Assembly (NCBI GenBank): GCA_013041785.1
Contig: JABDRK010000197.1
Span: 1 to 6,081, forward strand
DNA: 6,081 nucleotides
From: Eudoraea sp.
GTDB taxonomy: Bacteria; Bacteroidota; Bacteroidia; Flavobacteriales; Flavobacteriaceae
Direction of reading: 5' to 3'
Shown: positions 5,794-6,081 of the stretch, one piece after another
How the letters are laid out: each line of letters begins with the position of its first letter
How positions within the stretch are numbered: position 1 is the stretch's first letter
Notes under the pieces: model-generated
What the model was told of the DNA's origin: nothing
Seen by the model: only the letters and a program-made list of their open reading frames with translations
The model's database searches: none
Made by a program: the position numbers and the translations under genes

Positions 5794-6081
5794 GACTGTT
5801 TTCTGAATTTTTGAAGGCAGGGTTCTATACAGGGAAAACTCATAATTAAAAATCCATCTTCCAATCGGAGGCCAACGGTGAAACTAACCGGATCTGAGCA
5901 GGGAATTAGGTAACCATCTTCGTCAATGGTATACTGCCCGCTCGAAGTTTCTTCAGCCCTGGTTGTAAAATCACAGATAAGCCCATTGGAGGTGTAGGAG
6001 CCGTCCTCAAAAAAGGTGATCCTTTTATTGCTGTCCACGGATTTGAATTTCCCACTGCCATCACCGGGATCAGCCAAAACC
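5790..6081 (-). CDS. Small lipocalin-like or hypothetical protein, 5' end outside window
   Basis: The minus-strand frame is open from the right edge to a TAA at 5792-5790, giving 96 residues of a C-terminal part. The start, and any signal peptide, lies beyond the window. The sequence shows alternating strands and turns: an early DPGDGSGKF, ITFFEDGSYTSNG, then SSGQYTIDEDGYLIPC and LEDGFLIMSFPCIEPCLQKF. This pattern resembles the small secreted lipocalin-like or META-like proteins common in Flavobacteriaceae, where a short beta-barrel repeats a 'DGSYTSNG...SGQY' layout. The four cysteines (fragment residues 36, 61, 84 and 88) would suit disulfides in the periplasm. No catalytic motif is seen and function is unknown. 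Its stop codon overlaps the stop of the converging SDR gene. The family name is tentative; that the frame is coding is better supported, by its composition and its lack of a competing frame. Confidence 0.7.
   Translation of the reverse strand, partial: VLADPGDGSGKFKSVDSNKRITFFEDGSYTSNGLICDFTTRAEETSSGQYTIDEDGYLIPCSDPVSFTVGLRLEDGFLIMSFPCIEPCLQKFRKQS

Overview
The window looks like a core-genome segment of a member of the Bacteroidetes, most likely a marine Flavobacteriaceae. Four things point there: a PorV-type type IX secretion barrel, the gene order porV–cdd–pdhA–pdhC followed by an M28 lipoprotein peptidase, starts that lack clear Shine-Dalgarno sequences, and a TAnnTTTG-type promoter motif. 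The genus cannot be fixed from this sequence.

Layout. Bases 1-624 are the C-terminal half of porV, cut by the window edge and followed by a strong hairpin terminator at 648-680. Next is cdd (706-1191), a zinc cytidine deaminase. A 172-base gap (1192-1363) carries a candidate flavobacterial promoter. It is followed by pdhA (1364-2362) and pdhC (2367-4001), which encode the pyruvate dehydrogenase E1 alpha subunit and a two-lipoyl-domain E2, with only 4 bases between them. A 13-bp stem terminator (4029-4062) closes that operon. A second two-gene unit follows: a lipoprotein M28 metallopeptidase (4085-5113) joined to an SDR-family oxidoreductase (5113-5793) by a TAATG stop/start overlap. On the minus strand, a partial small lipocalin-like or hypothetical protein (5790 to the right edge) converges on the SDR gene so closely that the stop codons overlap.

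Function. PdhA and PdhC are two of the four polypeptides needed to convert pyruvate to acetyl-CoA; E1 beta and E3 must be encoded elsewhere. PorV belongs to protein secretion across the outer membrane and cdd to pyrimidine salvage. Their closeness to pdh appears to be conserved gene order, not a shared pathway. The M28 enzyme probably acts in the cell envelope; the substrate of the SDR is unknown.

No previously undescribed system is evident. The points most worth checking are an EF-hand/dockerin-like acidic loop in PorV, a 29-bp exact repeat around the two lipoyl-lysine sites of pdhC against a background of synonymous divergence, and the convergent stop-codon overlap near the right edge.
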